Source of the DNA: Tetracladium setigerum
Lineage: Eukaryota > Ascomycota > Leotiomycetes > Helotiales
Length of the DNA stretch: 64,000 nt
NCBI GenBank assembly: GCA_031472005.1
Contig: PZJY01000005.1
Coordinates: forward strand, 1-64,000
Direction: 5' to 3'
The notes beneath the pieces are model-generated. The model did not search any database and was not told the origin of the DNA. It saw only the letters and a program-made list of their open reading frames with translations. Shown here one piece after another: positions 23,694-36,695 of the stretch. The translations under genes were made by a program, and so were the position numbers. Numbering within the stretch: the stretch's first letter is position 1; each line of letters opens with the position of its first letter.

Positions 23694-23973
23694 GCTAGTA
23701 GATTCCACTAGATTTATCATCTACACGAAGAGCTCTTCGTTTCTCATTTGCTCATTTCAGGACTTGTTGAATTGTTAGTCAGCACACTTGAAGTCATCAC
23801 ACACTCACCAAGCTTGAAATCGTGGTAAATTCAACTCACTCTGTCGAAATTTACATTTCCTTTCAGTGCGAATGCACTCGAAGATGAAGGTCCGCGTTGC
23901 TGCATTTGTTCTCTGAGATGCGTGCTCTAGCTCAAGGTTTAGAAGTCATTACAGACTTTCTTGATTGAGGTAG

Positions 23974-24560
23974 CTACACCTCCGTATCCAGGAAATCCTC
24001 AAGCTTGATATTCTTGCCTTCGGCATCTTCCCCAGTCGCTGCCTCTTTTCTCCTCTGACTATCTCGTTTCGCTTGCTTCTCGGCCTTCATTAGTTGCCCT
24101 CTAGTCATGCTAAGCACTTGATCCTTGCTATCCTCCTCCTTGTACTGCACTGGCTATTTTACCGATGCCTGATCCTCGTCCTCGACCGACCACTTTATCG
24201 GCAAGGTGGTTAAAATAAGATAACTTGTGTGAATTTTGATTTCCGGTTTAGTTTTGTGGGCGAGTTTGCCCTCCTTGTACGCCTTCTTCTCAACTAATCT
24301 TTGACAATAACTTACTTACTATTTAGATTTGACTTATCTCGCTTATTATCAGACTTCTCGCCGTTCTTATAAAATGTCTTGAAGGTCCCTTCCATCTTAC
24401 CCAGCTGTGTCACTGTCTCGTTAATAGATAAAGAGGCTGTAAAAATACCTCGTTATACTGCTTTAACTCCTACCCATTCCCGCTGAATTTCGTACTGCTT
24501 TATTGTGATTTCCACCATCTTAATTTTTACCCACAAAAGCTGTTTTATAACGGAAATGGT
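23974..24560 (-). pseudogene. Degraded gene, unknown product
   Basis: The minus strand reads VEITIKQYEIQREWVGVKAV, then ETVTQLGKMEGTFKTFYKNG, then a shifted piece PIKWSVEDEDQASVK, a TAG, PVQYKEEDSKDQVLSMTRGQ and a charged end KNIKLEDFLDTEV before TAG at 23974. Frameshifts and stops separate the parts. The charged Lys/Glu C-terminus suggests a helical, perhaps nuclear protein. I do not recognise the family. Confidence 0.4.
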
Positions 24561-25078
24561 ACGCTGAACCTGTTTAATATAAGGAGGATAATAGTTATTA
24601 CCTATGTAACTTACTATACTATTCTTTTAATGCTGCTAATCTAGGACCCGGAAAGCCAGCGACGGGGTGAAGGACGAGGCGGGACAAAATCATAAGCACT
24701 ACTACGTTACGAAGTGCAACCAACATATTCACATTAATCTTTCTTGCAAATGATAGGTTGTCCAAATTGCAACAATCATCAGGTTCTACATCAGCTTAGT
24801 CATGGTCGCGTGATTTATCTACATAGTAGAAGCAATTATTATGTCATAAACTCGTAGTGTTTCGTTCTTAGTGTCTGATAGAACTAAGGGATTGACTGCT
24901 ACTTGTAGGGAATGCGGTACATCAACCGTATTCCAATGGTTGATCCCTCTATACTGCTGGCGAGGTGTTGCAAAGTTCAAAGATGTTCGGATCAAACATT
25001 GATTGCCCCTCAATGACGGGCAGCAGGAATATTCATATTTATGTATATTGTGCAAAGCAGCCTTTCTTTGCGCTACTT
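24561..25078. other. Gene-free spacer
   Basis: No coding signal seen; contains the 3' flank of the monooxygenase gene. Confidence 0.5.
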
Positions 25079-27294
25079 TTACAACTCGGTAACGCCCTCC
25101 TCTATAGACTTGATTTGCAGAGCTAACAACCTCGAAAAATACCTCGCGAGCCAGTAATTTCCAGCAGCGACATAAAATCCAGGATGGCCCGACCTTCGCC
25201 AAACACCTCTCTGCTCTCCTTGTTGATCAAAACCCCAGACTGGTTCAATAGCATTTGCGACTGCCTCCCCAAATATCTGGCCTGTTCTCTGTCTCAGGCC
25301 CGTGTATCCAGTCGCTAGAATAATCTCATCCGCTTGAATCTCCGTCCCATCCTCAAAGATCATGCAGTTTTTGGTAATGGCTCTGATCTCCTGACCTTGC
25401 TTCATCTTGATGGAACCTTCTGCAATGAGCTTGGAGCATCCAATATCGACGTAGAATCCACCACCCCTTTGCGCACCTAGCACGAGAACGTTGGGATAAT
25501 CCGGTCCCGTGGGTAGTGAAAAGCCAGCTTTCGTCAAGCCGTTCAAGATGGGCTTGTCTAGCTCTGCCGAGATGGCCCCGAGATCGTAGCCAACACGTTT
25601 GGCGAGTGCTATTGGCGAGGAGATTAGGAGAATATCCGAGTCGTCCAATGGCTTTTTGAAGATGTCAGTCCTACAATTCTCACAATGGATCGGGCTGGTT
25701 CCTCTTGTAACATACCGTGTGCTCGTTGTAGAGCGAGCAGACGTCTTTCAGGTTCGACCGCGCCGTCTTTACAAACGTGGTCCCTCTTTGCACCATCGTC
25801 ACCCTGGCCCCATTCTTGCATGTGTCATACGCAATGTCGTGAGCAGAGTTACCTGACCCGACGACAATAACTTTTTTCCCAGCGTAATCGCTTTCTGAAG
25901 CACCGTGGAATTCGGAGGAATGGATCAACTTGCCCTCAAATTCATCTCGTCCTGGGAAATCTGGAATTCGTGGGGCACCGTTGAGACCGGTGGATTGAAC
26001 GACATGACGGGGGTGGATAGTTGCTGCGTATGGATGTTAGGGAAGCTCGAATATAAACCCATTTAGCATGAGAACTCACTTCTGACCGGTTCGCCGTCTC
26101 GCTGACTCTCTACAGTCACTGTCCATCGTTTTGCTTTGTCATCCCATAGTGACTCGACAACCGCTGTTTTATTCCATATTGCGAGTTCCATAATTGAGGC
26201 ATATGACTACTCCCGCTCAGCAAATGTTTACGCACGCATGGGGTAATTATGCAGCTTACCTCAAGGAAATCTCCCATCTTGTCTTTTGCACAATAAACCT
26301 GAAAACAAACACATGAGAAGCTGTTGTATGTGGTTATCTTGAGTAACTTACTGGCCAATTAGGCGGATATGGTAGATAGGGCATTGAATTCATCCAACAA
26401 CCATCGTGCAGACACAGATGGCGATATCGTGTCCGCCAAGCATCGCCCGTTCGTTCTTGAGTGTCAATCACCAGTGTTTTGATTCCCAGAATACTTAAAC
26501 GTGCTGCCGTCATCATGCCACAGTGACCAGCCCCTGCATTATTTGATCAAGTCAGCGCTGTTATGATACCCTAAAGAAGGAACACAAAAGCATATACACA
26601 TACCTACGACAAGAACGGTCGGTTCCTCATCCAAACACATTCTCTTCTTCTCAACATACTCGGACCAACTCACGCTCGAGGGTAAATGGGCCGGTACAGC
26701 ATGAAACGGTCGATTGACCCCTGTGACCCCTGACTCTGGAAAACAGTCCAGCTCCCAGAGACCGGTGTACAAAAGATACGCCTTCCACTTGTCTTCATCG
26801 TTGACGTCTTGGATCAATTTCATCAATCCTCTCCCTGTCCCAATCGTCGTCTTTAGCTTCAGAAAGCTCTGTATACACTTTACCTTGCCAGCAATATCAA
26901 TGGAACCTGCTCTTGGCTCTTTGTCAAGTTCAAAAGATTTGATTGCGCAACCTCCCTTTTGGATCAGTGAGATGACTTCATTCGGTCCGTATAGGGTTTG
27001 AAACTTTGTGTTGTTGATACAGAGATGATCCCGCCAGAAGCTTGACTCGGTATTCATCAGCTGGCCGAGTTTTGAATACTCTCTGCGGGTGAGGACATGG
27101 TTGAGATCTGTCAAGTATGTTTCCGAGATTGTCCTAATCTCGGCTGTTGAGGTCGGAAACGCAGCGTGGCTCGGAGTTGGATATTCGGCTGCTGGTGGGT
27201 TCCATGTTGGAACTTCTCCCCATCTCTTGTCTGTTATAGGCAGTGAGGACTGAATGGGCTGCTTCGTGACAGGTTCGTGTGAGATATCTCCCAT
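25079..27294 (-). CDS. Flavin-containing monooxygenase (FMO/Baeyer-Villiger-like)
   Basis: Adds one oxygen from O2 to a substrate using FAD and NAD(P)H; likely cytosolic. The N-terminal ~190 residues resemble an NTF2-like extension common in fungal FMOs. The FAD site VLVVGAGHCGMMTAARLSI is restored by the first intron, followed by TGDAWRTRYRHLCLHDGCW and MPYLPYPPNWP. The FMO fingerprint reads FEGKLIHSSEF, then the NADP site VIVVGSGNSAHDIAYD, then EIILATGYTGLRQRTGQIFG near the end. Five short introns have proper GT...AG ends and keep the frame, so the gene looks intact, about 600 residues, stop at 25079. It is divergent from the MFS permease gene 0.9 kb away, a typical pairing of transporter and oxidising enzyme. 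Substrate unknown. Confidence 0.9.
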
Positions 27295-28218
27295 TATGCC
27301 GACTGAAATTTAGGAAGTACAAGCTGATTTCACAATCTCCGATGTAAATAGTGTGAGCAAATGTGTAGAGTTGACCATGAAGCTTTCTAGGCGAGCCGCT
27401 CTTAAAGAGCCTATAACCGTGGGTCAAGCAAGAGTGGACGATGTTGGAACAGCGTAGAGTCAAGATAAGAAAGGCGGAAACGTGATCTGATAGATACTGC
27501 CTTGGAGTCATATGTCAACACGAGCCTTTGAGGATACTGTGAAAGCGAATCCGGGGTATGGCAGCTCCAGTCGCAAACTTGCAAGTGATGCCTGGATTAC
27601 AAATTTTATCTTTGTCCTCCAATGGGCAAAGAACCCAGTCCTTTTTCTGTATATATCGCGTGGCCTTGACTGCGGCAAGGGGGAACATGTGTAGCGCGGC
27701 AGCGGCAAAGAACCCAGCAGAACAAGATAACTAAAATCTCATTTCGGCTTCGGTTTTCCGACGATAGCACGGCAAAGGACCATAGCCGACTATCTCGTCG
27801 TACTGGGGTGCGTAGCAGTTGTAATTGGTGCAGAGGTTAAAAGTGGATATATCATCTTGGCGACCTTGGGATTTGGCAGGGGTTGCACGTGTGATTGGAG
27901 CAGAGGTCTCCAGAGATTCCTGCCAGAACACTCCAATCTCAAAACAAGGTATGATTTATGAGATAACGGCCTCGTCCTCTTCCATTACCCGAACGACTTC
28001 GACTTTCTTTCGAAAGAGATTCTTTATCTTCAATATTGCGTAGCCTTGAGTTAAGCCTGAAATACCTAACCCGCATTCTCTTATCGCGATCTGGGGTTGT
28101 GAAGAAAGATTGACAAATTGATAAATAATAATATGCCAGTCGCAAAGATGTTCATTCAGTCTTGCTCCTCACCTTTTTCTGTGCGTCCTAAATTCCCAAT
28201 ACCCACTACCTGAGAGTT
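27295..28218. promoter_or_regulatory. Shared divergent promoter, FMO and MFS permease
   Basis: 924 bp between two start codons facing away from each other. The ORFs here are short and without family signal. I did not find a clear regulator site, so the role is inferred from position only. Confidence 0.5.
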
Positions 28219-29821
28219 ATGTCGTCCTCATTATCTGAGAAAGAAGCCATCGGCAACTCATCAGCTGTTCTATCCAACAATGGCCAGGCCGAGATGGCTC
28301 ACGAGTACATCATTGACCCTGCTGCGGAAGCCAGGCTGGTTCGAAAGCAAGACTTGCGGGTGCTGCCCATGATTTTTGTTATGTACTTCTTCACCTTCCT
28401 GGATCGAGCCAACCTGGGCAATGCAAGAGTGGCGGGAATGGAGAAAGACCTGCAGCTTGGCACGTACGGTTTTAATATCGGTGCTTGTCTCTACTACGCC
28501 ATCTACTTTATCGTCGACCTTCCAGCGTCATTGAGTGTCAAGAAATTCGGAAACTTGGTGCTACCAATTAGTTGTATTGCTTTTGGCATTGTCACCCTCT
28601 GTACGGCATTTATTCACAACAAAGCCGGCTTCTTTACAATTCGCCTGCTCCTTGGTCTCGCCGAGTCGTTTCAATTTCCTGGTCTCAGCTATGTTGTTTC
28701 TCGGTATTATCGTCGTGGTGAGGTGACAACCAGAATTTCATTTTTTATGCTTGCTTCCGCAGGCCTATCAAGTGGGTTCGGAGGTTTGTTGGCATCGGCA
28801 CTGCTCTCCATAGACAGCATTGGAACTATCACCTCCTGGAGAAATATCTTCTTGGTTGAAGGGTGCGTCTTCCCTCCTAGTCCATATCACTTGATATTTT
28901 TAAACTAAGAAAGACTATGACAGTATCATTACTGTTGCTGTAGGAATCATTTCGTTGTACCTGTTTCCTGCTGATCCGTCAAAAACACGAATCTTTAACG
29001 AGGATGAACGCGCTCTTGCAATGGCACGTCTCTTCCACGACCAGCCCGCCATTCGCGAGCACAAAGAGAAAATCACTTGGGCTCTCATCAAGCGAGGAAT
29101 TTTCAATGTCAACGTTCTTGTTGGATCCTGGATCTACATCTGCAACCAGATTACAGTCCAAGGCCTGTCCATTTTCACGGTTACTATCCTGCGTCTCAAC
29201 TATCCTGGTCGGTCCACCGTTCAGATTCAGCTCTTGTCAGTTCCGCCGCCAATGGTTGGTATGGTTGTTGCGCTTCTGGTAGCCTACATTACGATGAAAA
29301 CACGCAAGCATGGTTATGCCATTGCTTGTGCTGCCACAGTTAATGTGGTGGGTTATTCCATCTGGTTGGGTTCAAAGAATACTCAGGCTCGGTATGCTGC
29401 CATTTTTCTCAACATCACAGGAGGCTACATATTTGGAACTTTGATCGTGAGCTGGACATTGGCAAACGCTGCACCCGATACCGTACGAAACGTCTCAAAC
29501 AGTGCTGTTTCGGCAATCGCCAATATTGGTAAGTTCCATTCATTCCTCGTATGTAGCATCATGATTCTGACTCGTATAGGTTCTATCGTTGCTACCTGGA
29601 GTTATATCAATACCGACGCCAAGACAGGCTATCGCATTGGCAACAGCTTGAACACGGCCACCGCCTCAACCGTAATAGTAGCATCTTTGGGCCTTGTGAC
29701 GTATCAGAAGTGGGAGAATAAGAAGCGCGCCGCAGGTGGACGTGACTATCGTCTACAAGGTACCCCAGAAGAGGTGGCGCTCCTCGGAAGTCTCCATCCA
29801 GAGTTCCGCTACATCAATTGA
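28219..29821 (+). CDS. MFS permease, anion:cation symporter (allantoate/nicotinate permease-like)
   Basis: Plasma-membrane uptake of an organic anion, about 496 residues, around 12 membrane segments. The cytosolic N-terminus leads to RKQDLRVLPMIFVMYFFTFLDRANLGNARV, the hallmark of the Dal5/Tna1 (ACS) family. Next: ACLYYAIYFIVDLPASL, GLAESFQFPGLSYVVSRYY, SWRNIFLVEG. After intron 28863-28923 comes the central loop with RAKxWALIKRG-like IFNVNVLVGS, and TLIVSWTLANAAPDTVRN. A second intron is 29529-29579. Both introns have good ends and keep the frame, so it looks intact. The ACS type suits uptake of small carboxylates for the monooxygenases nearby; substrate inferred only. Confidence 0.92.
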
Positions 29822-30589
29822 TGTCCTATTCTAAACGGAGTGACTTGTGTACAGTTTCTTCTTGAAACGGAAAGAAAAAGACTTTGTAGATGGAGGTTGC
29901 AGTTCCAGATTTAGCTTCTACAATCCTAAATACATTGTTGTAATCCTTGATTTCGAAACGTTCAAACGACGTGATCTAATACTCATGGAAAAATAGTCGG
30001 CTACGTTTCAAGCCTTGATTTATAACTTTAATGTAGTGACATCTCCATGAATCCTAGAGGACGGTCCCTGCCAATGTGCTTGCAAGGTTTTATCCATCCG
30101 TGCTAGCACCACAGAAATCTCTAATGTACATCATGCTTTTAGAACATATAACGCTCATTGTACATTGTGGGATCAGGATGCTACTTGCACACTGCTTTAT
30201 GTAAAGAAGAAAAATATGCATTGCTTATTACAGATGTGATCCGAACTTCCTTTCCACAGTCTTGGTCCTGAGAGAATGCTTGATACGATGATCACCCAAC
30301 CCTGTTGGTAAGAGCGACGTGAAGCTAGATCTAGCAGCGGCCGCTTTACTCTGGATAGATTGACTGACATTGAGTTTTACGACCACATATTGAAATGTAT
30401 TATTCGAATACTACACCATTATTTAAATCGAGGAAAATATGGGATTCTTCCAGCACAACATAGCCACCATTAAGTACCAAATCCGAAAGGCCGCAATCAT
30501 ACGACTGGTCGCTCTCTGCATATTCCGCATACCTGATAGCTGGGTGGTCTGATCGTGTTCAATTCTTCGATAAACACTATGTCTATGAA
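29822..30589. other. Gene-free spacer between convergent genes
   Basis: Lies between two 3' ends. No ORF or repeat of note. Confidence 0.6.
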
Positions 30590-32255
30590 TCACAAAGATG
30601 CTTGTATCGTGCCGCTTGGAAGTTCAAGTCCAATTGGTAGACCTTTCGAGTATGGTTGGTTGAATGTTTCACGGCGTATCGCCGAAAGTTGCTCCTCGAT
30701 GTCCATGTACATATCATACCTGCCAAATTGATGGGTGAGTCAGTTTTGCTTTAACTTGTAGAATCTACCGAGACAAGAGGGGTACTTACGCGTTCATCTC
30801 CTCGATAGTTAGTTTGGCCTTTTCATCCTCAACCTTGTATGTCGCCAGATCCTTGTTGTTTGAGAACCCTATCATACATTAGCATAACGACAGACTCTGA
30901 TATACTGATATCACCTACCAATGCGCTCATTGATGTTGTACGCTGCGCGAGCAGCAGCAGCCTGAACTCTGGTTGCTCGAGGAAGCCTAACACTCTCATA
31001 CACTGCCAAGCTTTCTTGGATATCGCCATCGAAAAACCTCTTACTGAACAAAACACCGAGAGCTCCAGCATCCTCAATCGCCATACATGCTCCCTGAGAC
31101 TGATGTGGCATCATCTAGAGCTGTGTCAGCTAGGTCTCAATAACGTAGACAGGGGCGAGCACTCACAGGATGTCCGGCATCGCCAAGCAAACACACATTT
31201 GCCTTAGTCAAGTACGGATAGGGCTTACTGTACTACTATTAGCATGAATCTTAGGAATCCTGTCAAACAAGACTCACTGAACCCATAGTCGCCACGGTTG
31301 CACCTCTATACCGATCGCGAGATGTGCTTTGACTTGCGCATCTAAGTTCGGATATGGTGCAAGCAATTCCTCCACGGGACGATCCTCTGCGCCCCACGAC
31401 TGTGTAGTGTAGTCCCCCATTTCTCGTGGGAAGAAACAATAGTATGATAGTAACTTGCCGCCGTTACATGGAGATAGAACAATTTTATCCATTTACCTTC
31501 TTGACCACCCCAATATTCTAGAGCATCGTCTTGCGAATAATCAACTAATCCGAGTTTGACTGCATCCTCTGTCATCACATTGGCATGCAAGCAGCTCGAA
31601 GCTGCTGGTTTCTTGCTTGGAAGTATTCCAAGTATACTTCGTACAATACTTCCGATGCCATCAGCACCCACAATCAGATCGTGTCTAGCCGTAACACCAT
31701 TCTTGAAGCTAATGGTTCCAGTAGCAAGATCAATGTTGCTACACTAACATATTTTACCTTAGTCTTAGCTCATTATATCAAAAGATCAACTTACAGCGTG
31801 ATTTACAAGCAATTTCGCAGGCATCCCTTCACCTCCCTCTTGCAAAGCATAGTCTTTCAACATTGCGTGCATATACTGACGGTGAAACATGTAATAAGCG
31901 TATCCCCACTTCTTCTCATAATCGGCCAAATCGTACACACTCACAGGCTCACCAGTCTTCCAATCACGGTTAATCAACTTTCTCAAGTAGACCGGATCAC
32001 CCTTTTGCACATCTACGCCCCAGTCGATGAGCCATCTAGTACCATTCGCTGCACATGAAACCGATGCCCCAACTTCTCCTGCGAAGTCATTCTTTTCGTA
32101 GATTGTGACCTCGTGACCTGCTCGTCGCAGAGCGAGAGCTGTACACAATCCTCCTATTCCACCGCTAGAAGGATGGATTAGCTATCAATCATCGTAGTTC
32201 CATGTGGAATACCATACCCAATAACTCCCACGTCAAGCTTTCTCCAGCTACTCAT
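30590..32255 (-). CDS. FAD-dependent monooxygenase, salicylate-hydroxylase-like, one frameshift
   Basis: Class A flavoprotein hydroxylase acting on an aromatic acid. The start MSSWRKLDVGVIGGG at 32255 joins GIGGLCTALALRRAGHEVTIYEK across the first intron, giving the GxGxxG FAD site. Next are the NADPH/FAD DG motif LIVGADGIGSIVR and the second FAD site VCLLGDAGHPMMPHQSQGAC (split by an intron). The C-terminus ends IGLELPSGTIQASL. About seven exons, around 430 residues. Between EYWGGQE and DKIVLSPCNGGK (31488-31505) the frame shifts by one base with no room for an intron, so it is either a young pseudogene or a consensus error. It lies tail-to-tail with the permease. Confidence 0.85.
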
Positions 32256-34021
32256 GTTGTGCTTGTGTGATGGTTCTCAAAGGGCGGATTGACGAGCACT
32301 TCAGTGATTGCTTGCGAATGTTCGAGTGGTATGGATCCGGGACTTCATATATGCTCTTTAATGCTTATTCAATTATGGCTTCGCCTTCCACAGGTTTCTG
32401 TCTTGACCGTGTGCACCATCCGACCCTTCTAGGTAGAGGCATAACATCTTACACATTTCTGTGTCGGAAGACAACCAAGTAGGCATGTGTATTGGATCTT
32501 ACCGAGCTTTATCCGTTTATCTGTCTTCCGAAAGATGTGTAGGATCAAGAGTGTAAGTGATATCAGCACAAATTGTGGTATACTAACCGCAGATCACGTG
32601 TCTGTCGGGTAATGCACTTATCATTTATATGGGGTATGAGCAGCAACTGGGGCAACTTAAGCATGGGCCGTATCCAGTCCTTTGAGCTCACGTGAAAGCT
32701 CACGTCTCGGAAATCTTGAATGTCCCGTCAATATGGGTAGTATGGTCAAGGCGAGTGGGGCCTAATCTCTCACATAGGTAATACGTGGTAGATTTGGTGC
32801 TCCGTGCCAGGCCGAGTTGGCGAAGTTGGATGCCAAGATAATGTATATATTTGGAAAGTGTGCTGGACACCCCCTCCGCGTTTGAGACATCTAAACAGCA
32901 AGTAAGCCGATTAACAGTTGAGTGGTAGTTAATATTTCAATTGTTGTATGGCTCTGCGTCTTCTGACACTGTCTGGCTTTGTAGGAAATGAAAAGTGCTG
33001 TTGGAACGGAGTCTTCATCGGATTTGAGGTGTCGGATTACCACTAACCGGAACTCTCCTCGATGAGGCGCTCCCCTTTCTCCCAGGAACACCATGATTAT
33101 CTTCACATAGATTTGTGAATAAATCGGCACAAGTTCGCTCCTTTGCGTACAAAAGCTTTACAAAATGAAAGAATTCCAAGCTCGAGAGCCAACGCGGGGA
33201 TATGACATGCCGCGCCGACCATTTTGTACAGAATGTTTATTAGAATCTCGAACATGACGTGTGAGACGTAGAAACGAGTAAAGATTACATTGTAATCATA
33301 TCCCTTGGTCTTTGATTGGCTCCAAATCCAGAAAGGTTGAAATTGCCCAATGATGTATCATAAAATCCAAGCAACGTGCCAATATTTGCATGGTCAATGA
33401 AGCACCCAAGCATTCTGGGGAGCCAGAGAGAAGAACTTTCTGGAACGCAATGCATATACGCATCAATAATCAGAACTCGCCTCCAGTTAGTATACTCAAA
33501 GTGTTGGCGGGCCGGGCTTGTCAAACACTGAAGTGGGATACCAATCGATCAGTGCAAGACGTGACTTGTGAGAAGAATATCAATGATAATATTCTATCAG
33601 AGATAGATGGGTATCATCGGCCTCGAGAAAAGTAGCAAGATGTTCAGGCTTCAAACCTCTTCGTGGCGGATGGGCAATTCAGCTGTGGTCACCACGTGGA
33701 CAAGATATGTTGACGTGGGGTAGAGTGGATAAAAAGAGGCGCCGAGGCTGGGCAGTAGAATTGACCTCGTATCTCTCGGCGTCTTGTCAAAGATGGGGTG
33801 CATTAACAAATTACCTTGCTTACCTGCAGGTCCCATAAAACGGGTACAAGCACAAGCTAAAGGACTTAAAAGATAAGGAATTTGGTCCTTATCTGTTGAG
33901 CTGATCAACCAAGTGCAATGATGATAGAGGTCATTGCCTTGGGTTCAACTTATGCTGGACACACAGGAACGACCGCTGTTGAGATCTAAGAAAATTTAGC
34001 ATGACAGCATTCGACTGAAAT
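32256..34021. other. Long gene-free promoter region
   Basis: 1.77 kb without a supported gene; small ORFs such as 32267-32482 and 32891-33130 show no family pattern. It lies between divergent starts of the FAD monooxygenase and the Zn2Cys6 regulator, so it should hold both promoters. Confidence 0.55.
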
Positions 34022-36321
34022 ATGCCACGACCAAGGGTTCGGAACGAAGATCGTCAACGTGCAGTCAAAGCTTGTTCGGCTTGTAAAGCCTCGAAGAAGC
34101 GATGCGACTCTAAAACACCCTGTTCCAACTGCATCAAGAAAAACTGCGATGCTTCCTGCTTCTATGAAATAAATCAAACGATGCCGAAATGCACTCTACC
34201 GTCAAAAAATAGTGCTAGTGAAAGTTTTCGAGCAAAATTTCAAAAGCACACGGTGTCGCATGTAGAGACACAGGAGACTCTACCTGTTGTGTCACCCACA
34301 GCCGATCACTCCAGATTTCCGGCTCCAACACATAGCCAACAAAATGACAGCGTGGCAACACCCACTGCTGAAAATCTCAATGATGATGCATCAGTTTGTG
34401 CTTTGGCACCAGACTCAGGGAGTAGTTGCCCTGCTGTTCCTCAAAAGCCAACATCACTTCCTCAAAGTCGACTAATGCTCAACGCAAATGGTGAAAAGGG
34501 TAGAAAATCCACCTCCTTGAAGCGACAAGATTGCTAAAGTGGATAGTGTATATTGGAAAGACAGCTTCTTTGGCATTCCTACGATTTCTACGTCAAATAC
34601 TTTCACAGCATATGGGCCCGTCTCAATTTACCGAGAATAGCCGTGGGAACATTATGCTTGAGGCACATGTCACGAATGGAGATGTGGATCAAGTTGAAGA
34701 CAGCCTCGAGGATAAGCGAGGACTTGTCGACAATTACTTTCTAGCAGTAGGAACCTCTTCGCCCTGTATAGAGTCAATGGGCTAATCGTTACAGGCTGCT
34801 GGTATGCTAGATCTGTTTGATAGATCGCTCGTCTACGAGATGCTCGACGCAATGAGTAGCTCGGGTGATCTGGACGAGACAGATGCAGGCATATTAGATA
34901 TTGTACTAGCAATCGGTCGCCAATGCCACGTTCCGGTCTCTGGAAAATACAGCAGCTGCCAAAAGTACTTTAGTCGTGGTCAGCAAAAGGCGCTTCGAGG
35001 TATGCTAGAAGATCCGAGTATAACGATGATTTGGTCATTCCTGTTGATGGCTTTCTACCTACTTGGCGCTTGCCGCAGAAACGCAGCATTCATGTATCTC
35101 GGCATTGCTGCAAGGGCTGCGCATGCATTGGGACTCCACGAGAGCGATCAGTATTCTGCCTTGACTGTAGAGGAACAATATATTCGGTAATCACAGCTTC
35201 AATGCGCAATCTACACTCCTGCTAACTTGGAATAGTCTGCGTACCTGGAAGAGCTTGCGTATATTGGATGTGATGACGAGTTCCATCCTGGCACGCCCTC
35301 TTGCTTCAGTGTCAACGCGTCCGACACTATCTCAAAGTACCAGCGTCATAGAAGAACGAACATCAAGGTCCTTTACGACCGCCAACTTTAATTTATGCTC
35401 GCTTGTGGAAGGGGTTTTATATAGTATCAGTCAACATCCTGCAAACACGGAGGCAGCTGAGAAATTGCTAAGAAGTCTCAGTCACTGGAGTAAAAGTCTG
35501 ATGCCGAACATACGAATCTCCTCGCTTGGAATTATGATGCAATCAGATGAGCATGAGCAAGCCTTAGGTAACATTCATGTAGCATGCATGTATTACTTTA
35601 CGGTGATGCTCTTGACTCGACCCTTTTTGATCCAGTATCTCATGACTCGATTATCGAATTCTAGACAGAACACAGGAACGACCGGCACGGACTTGTCAAA
35701 GTTGGCACAGGTATCCATCGACGCGGCATTGTTCACGGCACAGATATGTCAGAAGGCCATGTCTGCCGGGCTACTTTTGGACAATATGTGCATACTCAAG
35801 TAGGTATATGTCATCTGATAAACATTTTGCTAGACTAACGGCTTGCCAGAGCATGGGTCTTTGCTGCTGGACTTGTTCTTGGCTTTACGCTCTTTGCAAC
35901 TGGCGAAATCGAAGCTGACACCGAAAATGCTTTTACTGGAATCCGAGATGTTTTGAAGAAATTGTCGCACCAAAGTCCGCAAGCCGAGCATTACCATGAT
36001 GTGCTCAGCAGCTTTTCAGATGCAATAGAGAAGCGAAGACAGCAAATCGCAAAGGAGAGGCGTCGCGTCACAAGTCAATACCTTGACCAGATTCTGGTAT
36101 TTGATGTTCAGAACAACCAAGAGCAACAGAACATTACACCAAACTCCACAGACAATGAGACAGTGGGACTCGAGACTGGATCTATCGAGGACTGGTGGAA
36201 TTCTTCTCTGCCATTTGCTCCTAGACTTTTAGAGAATCCGCCAGACGTTCTTGCGGCTGATTGGGATGCTTTCGCAGTACAAATCTCTGAACAGCTTGCA
36301 TATGGTACCCCTGGCACCTGA
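34022..36321 (+). CDS. Zn(II)2Cys6 transcription factor (fungal-specific TF domain)
   Basis: Likely regulator of the surrounding cluster. The zinc cluster near residues 18-46 reads CSACKASKKRCDSKTPCSNC with a last Cys about 8 later, followed by a Ser/Pro-rich linker. After intron 34501-34546 comes VYIGKTASLAFLRFLRQ, and after a 48-bp intron (34747-34794) AAGMLDLFDRSLVYEM. The middle homology region has AAFMYLGIAARAAHALGLHE, typical of PF04082. Two more short introns (near 35190 and 35803) lead to KAWVFAAGLVLGFTLF and a Gln/Asn-rich acidic tail SIEDWWNSSLPFAP. All joins keep frame, about 680 residues, so it looks intact. Confidence 0.92.
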
Positions 36322-36695
36322 ACAGATGTAGTGTATTTAATGAACGCATTCGAAAGTCCAACGAGCAAGACACGAACTGTACCGCGGGTTCCGATGCAAC
36401 GACAACAAATCAGTCTAGTGATCGGGACGATACGAATTGAATTGTTGCCAGCAATCGTATGAAAGGCTAGAATTGGGCACCACCTCCTAGAAAATGAGAG
36501 AATTTGGACTCCGAGCTTAAGATTCATAGAGATGAAGACAGGCATTGTTGAACTATTATAATGTAGGATCCAGTGAAATCAACGGCTGGGTGGACAGATT
36601 GGGAGAAGTCATGGTAGACATAATTTACACTGTAGAAGCAATTTCTTATTCAGTATCAATCTATGACTCTTTCAAATAGGACAGCCTGCGAAAAT
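36322..36695. other. Short gene-free interval between convergent genes
   Basis: No coding or repeat signal seen. Confidence 0.6.
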